DNA of 5,160 nt from Legionellaceae bacterium UBA2794. GTDB taxonomy: Bacteria; Pseudomonadota; Gammaproteobacteria; Legionellales; Legionellaceae. The stretch covers positions 67,831-72,990 of the forward strand of contig DEHS01000015.1 in the NCBI GenBank assembly GCA_002352055.1, in the 5' to 3' direction. The notes under the pieces are model-generated. The model made no database searches. It saw only the letters and a program-made list of their open reading frames with translations, and had not been told where the DNA came from. Below, piece after piece: positions 1-5,160 of this stretch. The position numbers were made by a program, and so were the translations under genes. Each line of letters opens with the position of its first letter. Positions within the stretch are counted from its first letter, which is position 1.

Positions 1-932
1 TATTCTGTTACATAGCCCCTTCCATAACCGTGTTAATTATAGGCCGTTTTCTGCAGGGATTTGGAATAGGTTGTGGCCTTTCCGTGGGACGCACCATAAT
101 TCGCGATCTTTATAATCGGACTTTGTTGGCAAAAATAGGTTCGTTCATTGCCATTATAAACATTTTATTTATTATTATCGCCCCCGTTTTAGGGGGATAT
201 ATTCAAGAGCACTTTGGCTGGCGAGCTAATTTTCTATTTCTAATTGTTTTTGGATTTATTGTTTTATTTTCAACAAAGTTTTTTTTAAAAGAAACAAATA
301 ATAATCCAAATCCCGATGCTACTAAAATATCCGTGATGTTTTCAAATTATAAATTACTCATACGCTCCAGAGTATTTATGGGTCATACATTGTGTACTTG
401 CCTTGCGTGGGCTGGAATAGTTTCCTATATGACGATTTCCCCTTTTTTATTTCACGATATTTTTGGCTTAAGTCCGGTTGATTATGGCTGGTTAACTGTC
501 TTCATAGCTACCGGAATTTGCATAAGTGGAATTATTAACAGTCAGCTTGTAGTAAGGAAAGGAATTATTTTTATGATACATATAGGGGTACTGTTAATGA
601 TTTTCAGCGGACTGCTCCTGATCTGCCTCAGCTTATATGGAATACAGAGCATTTTATCCATCATGATTCCGGTCTGCTTATTTACCGTGGGCGCTGGTTT
701 CACGTTCATTAATACATTTGCTGGAGCATTCGAACCTTTTCCCGCTATTGCTGGAACGGTAGGTGCGTTATATGCAAGTTTTATCGATCTGTGCGGTGCT
801 GTTGTGAGCGGAATCATCGCGGTATTCATTCATCATACCGTCTTGTCGCTAGGAATCACTTTATTCGTTTTGGGTTTATTATCTTTATTAGCTTTTAAAA
901 TGATACCCTTAGTTACTAATGGTGACACTTAA
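1..932 (+). CDS. MFS drug exporter, Bcr/CflA type (5' end missing)
   Basis: This is a proton-driven inner-membrane exporter of the major facilitator superfamily, probably of the Bcr/CflA drug-resistance branch. The reading frame is open from position 3 to the left edge, so the gene starts outside the window. A GTG at 30 is only an internal codon. About 310 residues are present against roughly 390-400 for full family members, so the first two or three membrane helices are missing. Counting from the GTG, residues 5-27 carry the RFLQG...R..IRDLY pattern typical of Bcr/CflA helix 4 and the loop after it. Residues 51-68 hold a P-LGG-...-FGWR-F pattern (motif C region). A polar loop around residues 88-105 matches the central cytoplasmic linker. 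Several hydrophobic helices follow, and residues 231-260 have the F.P..AGT..AL pattern seen late in the family. The TAA stop is at 930-932. The drug or metabolite exported cannot be inferred. The family call is firm and the substrate is unknown. Confidence 0.88.
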   Translation, partial: FCYIAPSITVLIIGRFLQGFGIGCGLSVGRTIIRDLYNRTLLAKIGSFIAIINILFIIIAPVLGGYIQEHFGWRANFLFLIVFGFIVLFSTKFFLKETNNNPNPDATKISVMFSNYKLLIRSRVFMGHTLCTCLAWAGIVSYMTISPFLFHDIFGLSPVDYGWLTVFIATGICISGIINSQLVVRKGIIFMIHIGVLLMIFSGLLLICLSLYGIQSILSIMIPVCLFTVGAGFTFINTFAGAFEPFPAIAGTVGALYASFIDLCGAVVSGIIAVFIHHTVLSLGITLFVLGLLSLLAFKMIPLVTNGDT

Positions 933-1104
933 AAATTGATCATGCCTATCAATAAACCATTTCAGTTGATTTAAAATAATTCTTCATATTCGCTTATAAA
1001 TCTCATTAAAATATCTCATAATGAATGGCTTGAAAAGAAAGAACTTGCAACATCATAACCTACAAATGCAGGTGAGATTTATTCAATGGACATAAGGAAA
1101 TACG
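933..1104 (+). promoter_or_regulatory. Intergenic spacer with candidate promoter for the 263-aa gene
   Basis: This is a 172-base, strongly AT-rich gap between two plus-strand genes. Possible sigma70 elements are TTGAAA at 1030-1035 with CATAAC at 1054-1059 (18-nt spacing), and TTAAAA at 971-976 with TATAAA at 995-1000 (18-nt spacing). Such matches arise easily in AT-rich DNA, so neither is secure. A short direct repeat, TCTCATTA at 1001-1008 and TCTCATAA at 1014-1021, is 13 bp apart and could be an operator, but nothing else supports this. A weak 6-bp hairpin at 935-953 (ATTGAT/ATCAAT) follows the MFS stop. It has no GC pairs near its ends and no T tract, so it is not a convincing terminator. 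Confidence 0.3.
1094..1098 (+). promoter_or_regulatory. Ribosome binding site AAGGA for the 263-aa gene
   Basis: AAGGA lies 6 nt before the ATG at 1105. This is good Shine-Dalgarno spacing and fixes that ATG as the start. Confidence 0.75.
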
Positions 1105-1896
1105 ATGCATACTTTATTCGACAAAACCATCAAGCATAAACATGAACAAAAAAAAGAGACATATTTTGCCAATGGGATAGAGGCATCTCGACATGATTGT
1201 AAGAAATTTTTAAAACTTTCAACCAGTAATGAGGGAGCAATATCTGTCGAGAAACAAGTATCCATTGAGCTTGACCAGAAAAAAAGAGAATACAGCTTCA
1301 CATTAAATTTAAGTTGCGCAACGCTAAGTCTGGTAAAGGCAAGTGGTAAAATGAAATACAAACAACTAATTCATCTGGTCTTTAATCTTTTAGACAGTGC
1401 CTTAGAATTTCAGAGTAATATCGCCTTTGATAATTTAAAAAAATTTAATCATGCACTGTCTGCATATTGTGATTTCATTAATACCTATCGCCTAGATCAT
1501 AAATCACCGATGTATAAAGAATCTTTAACTATGTACAGAGCAATTACCTGTGATGTGTTTACTTATAACCTATTGGCAGAGAGTTTGAAGTACTCTGTAC
1601 AAGGAATTGAATATCTTAAAAAATATGGTAAAAAATCCATTCCGCAGATTAAATTTCCAGAATTGCCCGAAAAAGAAAATCATTTATTAGACATTATTGA
1701 CTCCAAAAATTTTATAGATAATATTTTAAATAACATAAGTTCAATTCAGGAAGAATTCTCACAGGATCATGTTCTACCATTAGCTAAAGCACAGGCATTA
1801 GACGCTTTAAATAAAATCAACTTAAGAGCTAAGACATATTCCCAAATTATTGAAGAGTATTTAACTAATCCCTCTGTTGGTATTGCACCAAAATAA
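1105..1896 (+). CDS. Hypothetical soluble helical protein, 263 aa
   Basis: I do not recognise this protein and assign no function. It begins at an ATG with a well-placed AAGGA site and ends with TAA at 1894-1896. It has no signal peptide and no membrane segment, so it should be cytosolic or exported without a Sec signal. The N-terminal 35 residues are rich in Lys and His. Residues 45-80 look beta-like, with alternating polar and hydrophobic residues. From about residue 82 to the end it reads as a series of amphipathic helices, with a Pro-rich break around 179-189. Four cysteines (32, 71, 122, 149) show no metal-binding spacing. The last 20 residues contain a Glu pair at 250-251 and a hydrophobic residue at -4, loosely like Dot/Icm type IV secretion tails. 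That matters only if the host is Legionella-like. Sampled 60-base stretches are about 17-37% GC, against about 45% in a stretch of the facing dinB, which hints at foreign origin or relaxed selection. Confidence 0.8.
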   Translation: MHTLFDKTIKHKHEQKKETYFANGIEASRHDCKKFLKLSTSNEGAISVEKQVSIELDQKKREYSFTLNLSCATLSLVKASGKMKYKQLIHLVFNLLDSALEFQSNIAFDNLKKFNHALSAYCDFINTYRLDHKSPMYKESLTMYRAITCDVFTYNLLAESLKYSVQGIEYLKKYGKKSIPQIKFPELPEKENHLLDIIDSKNFIDNILNNISSIQEEFSQDHVLPLAKAQALDALNKINLRAKTYSQIIEEYLTNPSVGIAPK

Positions 1897-1907
1897 AATG
1901 GAATAAA

Positions 1908-1950
1908 TGATGCAGTTTTGAAAGAGCACTCGAGCCTTCGTACTGCATCA
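1908..1950. repeat. 9-bp inverted repeat in the convergent 3' region
   Basis: TGATGCAGT at 1908-1916 is the exact reverse complement of ACTGCATCA at 1942-1950, with a 25-nt loop containing CTCGAG. It begins 11 nt after the stop codon of the 263-aa gene. Read on the minus strand, after dinB, the repeat is followed by a T-rich stretch covering about 1890-1907, so it could serve as a weak terminator for the minus-strand operon. On the plus strand no T tract follows. The long loop makes it a weaker terminator candidate than the hairpin at 1986-2010. Confidence 0.5.
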
Positions 1951-1974
1951 GACCCTAATGAATTTAAAATAATC

Positions 1975-3048
1975 CTAAAATAATGAAAACTGATGCACCT
2001 CATCAGTTTTTGGTTGTCGTAATTTGACACCAATCCCCAGCAATCGAACCGGTAACTCTTTTCTGGAATAACCCTCTGCCATCAATCGCCTTAAAATGAT
2101 TTCATCAATCTTATCATGCACTTGTTCTACAGTGGTCTGGTGGAAATTATTAAATTTTAATTTAACCACCAGAGCTTGAATGACCCCACTCGACCCGACG
2201 GATCGTTCAATGCGTGCCTTTAGCCGGGTTATCAATTCCGGTAATTCGGCAAGGCATGCATCTTTATCAGGCAAGTCTTTAACATAAGTTTCCTCAACAC
2301 TTATCGATTTTCGAATTCGCTCCGGGTTAACCGGACGATTGTCTACTCCTCTCGCAAGTTCATAAAGCCGCTGCCCCATAAGTCCAAACTCATCAACCAG
2401 ATACTCCAGAGAATGCTGTTGCACATCAGCACATGTTTTAATGTGATACAAAATCAATTTCTCTTCCATTTTAGGGCCCACACCAAATAACTTACGCACG
2501 GGCAAATCTTTGATAAAAGCAGAAACTTCCTCAGGCCTGATTACCATTTGTCCATTAGGTTTATGCCAATCACTGGCAATTTTCGCAAGACTTTTATTCG
2601 GCGCAATACCAGCACTTGCTGTTAACTGCCTTGTTGCAAAAATACGCTCACGAATCTCTCGGGCAATCCAGGTGGCGCTGCCTTTACATTGAGTCGAATG
2701 GGTCACATCCAGATAGGCCTCATCTAATGATAATGGTTCAATAAGATGGGTGTATTCGGCAAAAATAGATCTGATGTATTGGCTTTCCTCTTGATAAACA
2801 TCCATTCGGACGGGTTGGACAATAAGCTCCGGACATAATTTCCGTGCTCTTGCAGTGGGCATAGCCGAACGCACGCCAAATTTTCGTGCGGCATAATTAC
2901 AGGTGGCAATTACTCCCCGCCGAGAGGCCTCCCCCCCCACTGCTATAGGTTTATCCCTTAATTCTGGAAAATCGCGCATCTCAATAGCTGCGTAAAAGCA
3001 ATCCATATCAATGTGGATAATTTTCCTTGGAACGAGCGCATCTTTCAC
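1975..3048 (-). CDS. dinB: DNA polymerase IV (Y-family translesion polymerase)
   Basis: This is a Y-family polymerase that copies past damaged bases in the cytoplasm, with no proofreading domain. The 357 residues match E. coli Pol IV (351 aa) end to end. Residues 9-19 hold the first catalytic motif, with metal-binding D14 and D16, and Y19 at the steric-gate position (F13 in E. coli). SLDEAYLD at 107-114 supplies catalytic D109 and E110. TASAGIAPNKSLAKIASD at 143-160 is the conserved palm motif. A helix-hairpin-helix segment covers about 182-198, and the little-finger domain about 245-345. The C-terminal QFSLF (353-357) is a canonical beta-clamp binding motif. The start is GTG (3046-3048), which adds about six residues before the conserved RKIIH. 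An in-frame stop, that of the upstream gene, lies just before it, so no longer start exists. Only a weak AGG about 11-12 nt upstream is seen, so translation may be coupled to the gene ending 15 nt upstream. No LexA-type site is evident just upstream. Confidence 0.97.
   Translation of the reverse strand: MKDALVPRKIIHIDMDCFYAAIEMRDFPELRDKPIAVGGEASRRGVIATCNYAARKFGVRSAMPTARARKLCPELIVQPVRMDVYQEESQYIRSIFAEYTHLIEPLSLDEAYLDVTHSTQCKGSATWIAREIRERIFATRQLTASAGIAPNKSLAKIASDWHKPNGQMVIRPEEVSAFIKDLPVRKLFGVGPKMEEKLILYHIKTCADVQQHSLEYLVDEFGLMGQRLYELARGVDNRPVNPERIRKSISVEETYVKDLPDKDACLAELPELITRLKARIERSVGSSGVIQALVVKLKFNNFHQTTVEQVHDKIDEIILRRLMAEGYSRKELPVRLLGIGVKLRQPKTDEVHQFSLF
1986..2011. terminator. Bidirectional terminator-like hairpin inside the dinB 3' end
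   Basis: AAAACTGATG (1986-1995) and CATCAGTTTT (2001-2010) are perfect reverse complements, 10 bp, around a 5-nt loop (CACCT). On the plus strand the hairpin ends in five Ts (2007-2011), so it can stop transcripts of the 263-aa gene about 90-115 nt past its stop codon. On the minus strand the stem is followed by a T-rich run through the dinB stop, so it may also end the dinB transcript. The stem is only moderately GC-rich. The element lies wholly within the last dinB codons. Confidence 0.55.
2931..2938. repeat. C8/G8 homopolymer within dinB
   Basis: Eight consecutive C on the plus strand are eight G in the dinB coding strand, covering codons V37-G38-G39-E40. A one-base slip would frameshift the gene near residue 38, before both halves of the active site are complete. 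Confidence 0.9.
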
Positions 3049-3063
3049 TGATGAGGATACCTG

Positions 3064-3783
3064 TTACAAGGCATCAAACCCAGGCCGTACATTATCCAAT
3101 TTCGCATTTTCTTCCACTATCTGATTGACGAAAGTATTGCCATACCCAATCCAGGCTCCCCGTTTTATCGTCGTTCCCGGGCCAATAACAGTAGCCATAC
3201 CTATAAAAGCATCTTCCTCAATAACAACGGGTGCCAAATAAAGTAAACTTCCTACATCTGAATGACAAGATATTGATACTTGACTCCCTAAAGTCACCCC
3301 TTTGCCAATTGTAATTAACGAACAATCAACAAAATCGATATCAAAAGCATTCATTACCTCAAAAGATACCTTCGCACCCAGTGCCCGCCAATAAAGAAAT
3401 TTTAAAAGATTAAACGACTGTAATATAGGCGCAAGGCCGATAATTTTAGCGGCTCTTGATAATGAAAAATGACAAAACCACGCAAACATGGGTTTACTCA
3501 ATTCACGTTTATACCGACCAGGTTTGAGGCCGGGTAAACAAATCCTGATTAGAGCAATGATTGAAATAAAGCTGAGCAATAAAACGATAGGCGCTAAAGG
3601 CACTACCCACCATGAACGGGAATATCCATGATATATTAATAGTCCCGTGAGATAAAATGCGGTCACTCCTGGCATCAAACTAAACAAAAATGAGAATACA
3701 TCTAAAAAAAGTAACATAGGTATACTGAGCTGTTTCTTTTTACATGACCCTTTTTTTACTTTAACCTTTGGCTTTTGTGCCAT
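3064..3783 (-). CDS. Membrane-anchored hexapeptide-repeat (LbH) acyltransferase
   Basis: This is probably an acyl- or acetyltransferase of the left-handed beta-helix class, held at the inner membrane. The N-terminus is Lys-rich (residues 4-17) and should stay in the cytoplasm. Hydrophobic segments follow at about 21-51 and 59-83. An amphipathic linker (85-140) contains LKPGRYKRE and LKFLYWRALGAKV, a layout I associate with the transmembrane terminal region of some NRPS-like proteins. Residues 155-218 carry hexapeptide-repeat turns (IGKGVTLG, VIEEDAFIG, VIGPGTTI, GAWIGYGN). H174 sits where catalytic His residues occur in related transferases. At 239 residues it has space for few coils, so it probably works as a trimer. 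The ATG at 3783 has AAGGA 6 nt upstream. It begins 23 nt after the GH3-like gene and ends 15 nt before dinB, which suggests one transcript. The acceptor and acyl donor are unknown, and a sugar, lipid or peptide acceptor is equally possible. Confidence 0.82.
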   Translation of the reverse strand: MAQKPKVKVKKGSCKKKQLSIPMLLFLDVFSFLFSLMPGVTAFYLTGLLIYHGYSRSWWVVPLAPIVLLLSFISIIALIRICLPGLKPGRYKRELSKPMFAWFCHFSLSRAAKIIGLAPILQSFNLLKFLYWRALGAKVSFEVMNAFDIDFVDCSLITIGKGVTLGSQVSISCHSDVGSLLYLAPVVIEEDAFIGMATVIGPGTTIKRGAWIGYGNTFVNQIVEENAKLDNVRPGFDAL

Positions 3784-3789
3784 AATAGT

Positions 3790-3794
3790 TCCTT
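3790..3794 (-). promoter_or_regulatory. Ribosome binding site AAGGA for the LbH acyltransferase
   Basis: On the minus strand AAGGA precedes the ATG at 3783 by 6 nt, inside the 23-nt gap after the GH3-like gene. This supports separate translation from a shared message and fixes the start. Confidence 0.75.
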
Positions 3795-3806
3795 AATAGG
3801 ATTTAA

Positions 3807-5160
3807 TCACAAGGCAGTAATAATCTGCTGTGAAATTAATGAGGGCTTACTCTGCGCATGGTGCTCTGCCAATAATACGCTCCTTGGCAATTGTAAAGAA
3901 ACCATGGGCAGGGTCTCGTTTATGTTACAACTGTATTCATAACTTTGATTCAATTCGCACAACCCCTGATGCATTTGTGTTAACAAAGAATCTGAAATAA
4001 GAGCTGATTCATCAGTAACCAGCACCACACGATTGCCAACGCTGTTTCGTGCAAAGTACCAATGTGGTTCCATATTAAAACCGATTTCATAAATTATTTG
4101 TTGAAATTCCTGTCCTGAAATAGCGCAATACTCTAGTTTTAATTGTTGTGACTTATAACAAAATATTAATCTTGGTGATTTATTTAAAAATCCAATGCAC
4201 TGAACCACATCTTTTAAATGATAACGGACTAACCCCATAGCAGTAGTTAGAAAAATCTCATATTTTTTTCCTGATTCCAATTCCCAAGATTGTACTATAT
4301 TGCTTTTATCAATCTCTTTTCCTTCCTCAATGAACTCAGCAATATGAGCTCCAGGATGTAGATAACCTCCGGGACATTGATCAATAGGTACATTTAACCA
4401 CCCTTCAGTTGCGGAATAAGTCCCATCAACCATTGCAACACCTGATCCCAGAGACTTTTTCAAACACTGGGCGGGATAATCACAAGGTCCAGAGATCCAA
4501 CATCCCGCAAACAATAAAGAGGGCCATATCTCTTTAAAAGAATTAGGGGAGTTTTGGGCGAAAACACTAAGATATTTTTGACGTGTTTTACTTATCTGAA
4601 TAGGAGGTAAACTATCAGGCACCTTTTTTTTACCTAGTAAATAAGGCAAATACTGTGGAAATTGATCGATACATCGGTGATAAAATGCATCTATCACCAT
4701 AGGGGTTACCGCAAAAAAAGCATTGAGATCAGCAGCCAAAGCATAAAGAGGTGCCCACTGTTCATAAATTTCAGCATTTATAAAAACCTCATCCGGTAAA
4801 GCATAAAACCGTTTTATAAAACCAGGTAAATTCCGATAATTAAAATTGCTAATCCACCCTAGAGGAATGCCCGCGCCAGTGGTTTTAGTCGAATCAAGTG
4901 CCACCAAATATACCAGCTTTTTGGTAAAAAAATCGGGGAATCGCTGCATCACACTGAAAATAAAGGGGCCCATAGTGCGTTGAAATTGTTTTTGAAATGA
5001 GGCTGTGATCGGAAAAAATTTTCTAACCCCGGAAGTGCCAGATGTCTCAGACCAAAAAATTATTTTTTCTCCATTTAAGGGCTGGGTATCGCCCTGTTGT
5101 GCTGCGATTAAGCTCTCCTCATAATCACCAAAACCCGTAATCGCAAAATCATTCAAATTA
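3807..5160 (-). CDS. GH3-family acyl-acid adenylating enzyme (5' end missing)
   Basis: GH3 proteins belong to the adenylate-forming (ANL) superfamily. Plant members activate a carboxylic acid such as auxin or jasmonate with ATP and join it to an amino acid. The frame is open through the right edge, so the N-terminus is missing. Given GH3 sizes of about 500-600 aa, perhaps 70-100 residues are absent, and a TTG at 5156 is not a credible start. Counting from that TTG, the ATP-binding motif is SETSGTSG followed by KFFP at 36-49. The second motif is YSATEGWLNVP at 247-257, where E251 matches the conserved Glu. The third is GLVRYHLKDVV at 308-318, where D316 should contact the ribose and K315 replaces the usual Gly. 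A smaller C-terminal domain follows, ending in QSKPSLI (435-441), which resembles the family's C-terminal Lys motif. It ends with TGA at 3807-3809, just before the LbH transferase. The acid and amine substrates are unknown. It is probably cytoplasmic. Confidence 0.87.
   Translation of the reverse strand, partial: NLNDFAITGFGDYEESLIAAQQGDTQPLNGEKIIFWSETSGTSGVRKFFPITASFQKQFQRTMGPFIFSVMQRFPDFFTKKLVYLVALDSTKTTGAGIPLGWISNFNYRNLPGFIKRFYALPDEVFINAEIYEQWAPLYALAADLNAFFAVTPMVIDAFYHRCIDQFPQYLPYLLGKKKVPDSLPPIQISKTRQKYLSVFAQNSPNSFKEIWPSLLFAGCWISGPCDYPAQCLKKSLGSGVAMVDGTYSATEGWLNVPIDQCPGGYLHPGAHIAEFIEEGKEIDKSNIVQSWELESGKKYEIFLTTAMGLVRYHLKDVVQCIGFLNKSPRLIFCYKSQQLKLEYCAISGQEFQQIIYEIGFNMEPHWYFARNSVGNRVVLVTDESALISDSLLTQMHQGLCELNQSYEYSCNINETLPMVSLQLPRSVLLAEHHAQSKPSLISQQIITAL

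Noticed and set aside
279..286. T8 run with a T TTT TTA slippery heptamer in the MFS gene
   Set aside because: It encodes Phe-Phe-Leu at the end of a membrane helix, where T runs are expected, and no stimulatory structure is evident.
542..829. Open frame on the minus strand inside the MFS gene
   Set aside because: It lies wholly antisense to a well-supported membrane protein. Its product has no recognisable domain and no ribosome site was noted.
970..990. PmrA-like box upstream of the 263-aa gene
   Set aside because: CTTCATATT at 982-990 resembles one half-site of the Legionella PmrA motif as I remember it, but the partner half-site is poor and one base off the expected spacing, in very AT-rich DNA.
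1083..1361. Open frame on the minus strand over the start of the 263-aa gene
   Set aside because: It is antisense to a gene with a good ribosome site and start, and its product looks like no known family.
1767..2033. Open frame on the minus strand across the convergent junction
   Set aside because: It overlaps both the end of dinB and the end of the 263-aa gene, has no conserved features, and crosses the hairpins.
2510..2909. Short open frames at 2510-2692 (plus) and 2724-2909 (minus)
   Set aside because: Both are alternate-frame shadows within the unmistakable dinB coding region.
1..5160. CRISPR arrays, tRNA or rRNA genes, insertion sequences
   Set aside because: No spaced repeat array, cloverleaf, transposase or terminal inverted repeats with target duplications could be seen.

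Overview
The window looks like AT-rich chromosomal DNA from a gammaproteobacterium. The dinB product matches E. coli Pol IV closely along its whole length. The low GC and the presence of an uncharacterised cytosolic protein with a Glu-rich tail would fit Legionella or a relative, but that placement is an inference from gene style, not a database match.

Layout, left to right. (1) Positions 1-932, plus strand: the 3' three quarters of a Bcr/CflA-type MFS drug exporter, cut by the left edge. (2) Positions 933-1104: an AT-rich spacer with possible promoter elements and a clear ribosome binding site for the next gene. (3) Positions 1105-1896, plus strand: a 263-residue soluble, mostly helical protein of unknown function, lower in GC than its neighbours. 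(4) Positions 1897-2011: a convergent 3'-end region with a 9-bp inverted repeat and a 10-bp terminator-like hairpin. The hairpin lies inside the last codons of dinB. (5) Positions 1975-5160, minus strand: a tight three-gene cluster read right to left. It holds a GH3-family acyl-adenylating enzyme (5' end beyond the right edge), a membrane-anchored left-handed beta-helix acyltransferase, and dinB (DNA polymerase IV). Gaps are 23 and 15 nt, so one transcript is likely.

The most interesting part is the pairing of a GH3-like enzyme with a two-TM hexapeptide-repeat transferase. GH3 enzymes activate a carboxylic acid as an acyl-adenylate and usually pass it to an amine. Together the two look like a small pathway that activates an acid and then modifies or transfers it at the inner membrane. 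The substrate cannot be read from the sequence. DinB probably shares the transcript without sharing the function, which would give Pol IV expression from an upstream metabolic promoter. The other points of note are the terminator embedded in the Pol IV clamp-binding codons, a G8 tract in dinB, and the orphan low-GC gene.
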